A stretch of DNA of 7,555 nucleotides, from assembly GCA_009885275.1 (NCBI GenBank), contig VFKY01000155.1, positions 1 through 7,555 on the forward strand, written 5' to 3'. Position numbers and translations under genes: made by a program. Below the pieces are notes generated by a model, which saw only the letters and a program-made list of their open reading frames with translations, did no database searches and was not told the origin of the DNA. Position 1 is the first letter of the stretch. Each line of letters starts with the position of its first letter. The stretch is from Verrucomicrobiota bacterium (GTDB taxonomy: Bacteria > Verrucomicrobiota > Verrucomicrobiia > Verrucomicrobiales > Verrucomicrobiaceae). This document shows, piece by piece, positions 6,326 through 7,555 of this stretch.

Positions 6326-6778
6326 TCAAATCAGAAACACGACGCTCTGATGAACTCGTAACGACAGTGGTAGACTGTGTTGAATAGGGTATGCATCACT
6401 TCCTGCAACCTGCGCGCTGGTTGAGAGGGGATTCAAAACAAGTGGGGTAGGTAGAACAAAAAGTATCGCAAAGACAGGTGTCTCCAGTGAAACTTGAGTG
6501 AATAACTGCGTGCGAGCCTTTAAGTCTTTTTTGAGTGGTGCGTGCTGTTGAGTTTCGCCCTGTTGCTGATCGCAGTCATGATCCTCATGATGATCTTCTG
6601 TGACTGCTTGATGATGCGTTGAAGGGGAATCGTGGCAGTGATCGATTGTCGTCACGATGGGTTCATCACTACAGGCGCAAACGTAATCTTGAAATTGTAA
6701 CCCAAACACCTGCGCCCAAAGCATCGCCAGCAGCGTGCAAAAGATCATGAGGTGTTTGGTGATGTGACACATACGCAT
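6326..6778 (-). CDS. small His/Asp/Cys-rich secreted protein, putative periplasmic metal binder
   Basis: From the ATG at 6778 this is a 150-residue protein. A hydrophobic segment (LMIFCTLLAMLWAQVFG, about 11-26) acts as signal peptide or anchor. The following part has a CAC motif (C34, C36) and a metal-binding-like region from about 46 to 80 with HCHDS, THHQ and EDHHEDHDCDQQQ, holding eight histidines and many acids. A second hydrophobic stretch (TPVFAILFVLPTPLVL, about 100-115) precedes a basic tail. I do not recognise a named family. Its position directly before czcC on the same strand suggests periplasmic binding or sensing of the exported metal. A longer reading from a TTG at 6811 exists, but that stretch overlaps a candidate promoter and adds nothing typical; ATGs at 6772 and 6748 are also possible. 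No Shine-Dalgarno sequence is visible at any of them. Confidence 0.7.
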   Translation of the reverse strand: MRMCHITKHLMIFCTLLAMLWAQVFGLQFQDYVCACSDEPIVTTIDHCHDSPSTHHQAVTEDHHEDHDCDQQQGETQQHAPLKKDLKARTQLFTQVSLETPVFAILFVLPTPLVLNPLSTSAQVAGSDAYPIQHSLPLSLRVHQSVVFLI

Positions 6779-6781
6779 AGA

Positions 6782-6811
6782 GATATACGCATGAGGAAGA
6801 GAAAGAGTCAA
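6782..6811 (-). promoter_or_regulatory. candidate sigma70-type promoter for the metal-efflux cluster
   Basis: The minus strand shows TTGACT (6811-6806, five of six to TTGACA), an 18-base spacer and TATATC (6787-6782, four of six to TATAAT). Transcription would start near 6775, so the mRNA would be leaderless or nearly so for the ATGs at 6778 and 6772, or would have a short leader for the ATG at 6748. It lies in the gap after the upstream unrelated gene, where a promoter for the cluster is expected. Confidence 0.4.
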
Positions 6812-6837
6812 GCTAACCCATTAGGGTTGATTAGCTT
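6810..6837 (-). terminator. candidate hairpin at the end of the squalene-cyclase-like gene
   Basis: Read on the minus strand, AAGCT and AACCC pair with GGGTT and AGCTT around a TAAT loop, with a 4-base bulge (AATC) on one side. The stem contains the stop codon of the upstream gene and is followed by CTCTTTCTCTT, only loosely T-rich. It may end transcription of the upstream gene. The bulge and weak T run make it a poor intrinsic terminator, and its 3' arm touches the -35 box of the candidate promoter. Confidence 0.35.
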
Positions 6838-7555
6838 TTGCGGAAGATCGACTCGTGCTCTTTGTCGCCGACTTTCAAATAACGGTAATAAACTTCGAGC
6901 ATCAGTGTGCACATGGCAGTGGAGTAGATATCGCCACCGCCTGAGTTGGCGCCAAGGCCTTTCCCATTGCTTTTCCAGCTGCCATTTGGTTGTTTCTTTG
7001 AGAGAATGATGGGCATTACCTGCTTATTCCAGGCGCTCCATTCTTCTCCACCGGCTTGAAAAAAGGCCTGTTGATAATAATACCAGTTGTAGAGGTTGGC
7101 ATTGTCCCATGTTGGAGGTTCACTTTTGAACATGTCAGCCGCAAACTTGACGCCTTTTTTTACCGTAACACTTTTCCCTTTACCCATGGTTTGTAATCCA
7201 AGGATTCCGACACCGGAGAGATCCCACTGATTGTAATGGCTCTCTCTGTTAGCGCCACCGAAGCCGCCATCTTTGGTTTGTTTGCCTTCAAAGTATTTTT
7301 CAACCTTTGCTAGGGATGCATGCAAGCCATCAATTTTCAAGCTGGTGAGTTTCGCGGCTTTTAAAGCCTGAAATTGCCATCCTGCGACTGATAAGTCTTC
7401 ACGGTCCTGAGCATAGGTGCCGGACGTTTGATCATAGACCCAGCTCCCGCTTTTTTGCTGATTGTCGATGATTGTTTTTACACCGCTCTCGAAGGCTTCT
7501 CTCATGCCGGGCAGTTGTTTGTTACCGAGTCGCGCCAGTGTATACATCTCACCCA
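6831..7555 (-). CDS. prenyltransferase/squalene-oxidase-repeat protein, C-terminal part (start outside window)
   Basis: The frame is open to the window edge, so the ATG at 7547 is an internal methionine; 240 residues are visible. They form repeated alpha-alpha hairpins of the squalene-cyclase/prenyltransferase barrel type, with QW-like motifs at QQKSGSWVYD, QTKDGGFGG and QPNGSWKSNG. Other typical pieces are REDLSVAGWQFQALKAA and, near the end, GGGDIYSTAMCTLMLEVYYR followed by YLKVGDKE. Similar proteins are abundant in Planctomycetes and Verrucomicrobia, where most have no known reaction and no catalytic DxDD motif; none is seen in this part either. Many are exported, but the N-terminus is not visible here. 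It shares strand with the efflux genes, but its function is unrelated and a candidate hairpin and promoter lie between, so I treat it as a separate transcription unit. Confidence 0.85.
   Translation of the reverse strand, partial: GEMYTLARLGNKQLPGMREAFESGVKTIIDNQQKSGSWVYDQTSGTYAQDREDLSVAGWQFQALKAAKLTSLKIDGLHASLAKVEKYFEGKQTKDGGFGGANRESHYNQWDLSGVGILGLQTMGKGKSVTVKKGVKFAADMFKSEPPTWDNANLYNWYYYQQAFFQAGGEEWSAWNKQVMPIILSKKQPNGSWKSNGKGLGANSGGGDIYSTAMCTLMLEVYYRYLKVGDKEHESIFRKS

Noticed and set aside
6303..6327. TTGAGC/TTGAAA and TAAAAT as a czcC promoter
   Set aside because: The spacing is 15 bases or less and the match is poor.
6779..6811. N-terminal extension of the His-rich small protein from a TTG at 6811
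   Set aside because: The TTG is part of a TTGACT promoter-like box and the 11 extra residues do not improve the signal peptide.
6752..7009. Plus-strand 85-codon open frame across the boundary of the two right-hand genes
   Set aside because: It is antisense to both genes, Arg- and Ser-rich without a domain, and would cross the candidate promoter.

Overview
The window looks like a heavy-metal resistance locus from a bacterium of the Planctomycetes-Verrucomicrobia group, most likely a verrucomicrobium. This is inferred from the type of squalene-cyclase-like repeat protein at the right end (its C-terminus carries a DIYSTAMCTLMLEVYYRYL segment like that of many such proteins in that group), the lack of Shine-Dalgarno sequences at most starts, and the style of the small metal-binding proteins. 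It is not proven by any marker gene. All genes I accept lie on the minus strand and are read from right to left.

Layout from right (upstream) to left (downstream): (1) 7555-6831, the 3' part of a prenyltransferase/squalene-oxidase-repeat protein, unrelated to metal efflux. (2) 6837-6782, a boundary holding a candidate hairpin and a candidate sigma70-type promoter. (3) 6778-6326, a small secreted protein rich in His, Asp and Cys. (4) An 80-base gap with a perfect 6-bp inverted repeat. (5) 6245-4998, a CzcC-type outer-membrane factor. (6) 4976-3831, a CzcB-type periplasmic adaptor. (7) 3841-710, a CzcA/CusA-type RND pump, overlapping the adaptor gene by 11 bases. (8) 668-225, a 147-residue secreted protein ending in a Cys cluster. 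(9) 183-1, the first 61 residues of an RcnA/NicO-type nickel/cobalt exporter, cut by the window edge.

Together genes 3 to 9 read as one metal-export cluster. RcnA would move Ni/Co from cytoplasm to periplasm, the CzcCBA assembly would carry periplasmic metal across the outer membrane, and the two small secreted proteins would bind or hand over metal in the periplasm. No metal-responsive regulator gene is present in the window.

The most unusual points are in the adaptor, which appears to lack the alpha-helical hairpin between its two lipoyl halves and instead has a short proline-rich linker, and which ends in a His-rich stretch plus a C-terminal membrane helix. The small 147-residue protein has a possible amino-terminal metal site and a C-x2-C-x6-C-x-C tail. 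The pump's metal-path residues match neither the classical Zn/Co/Cd nor the Cu/Ag pattern.
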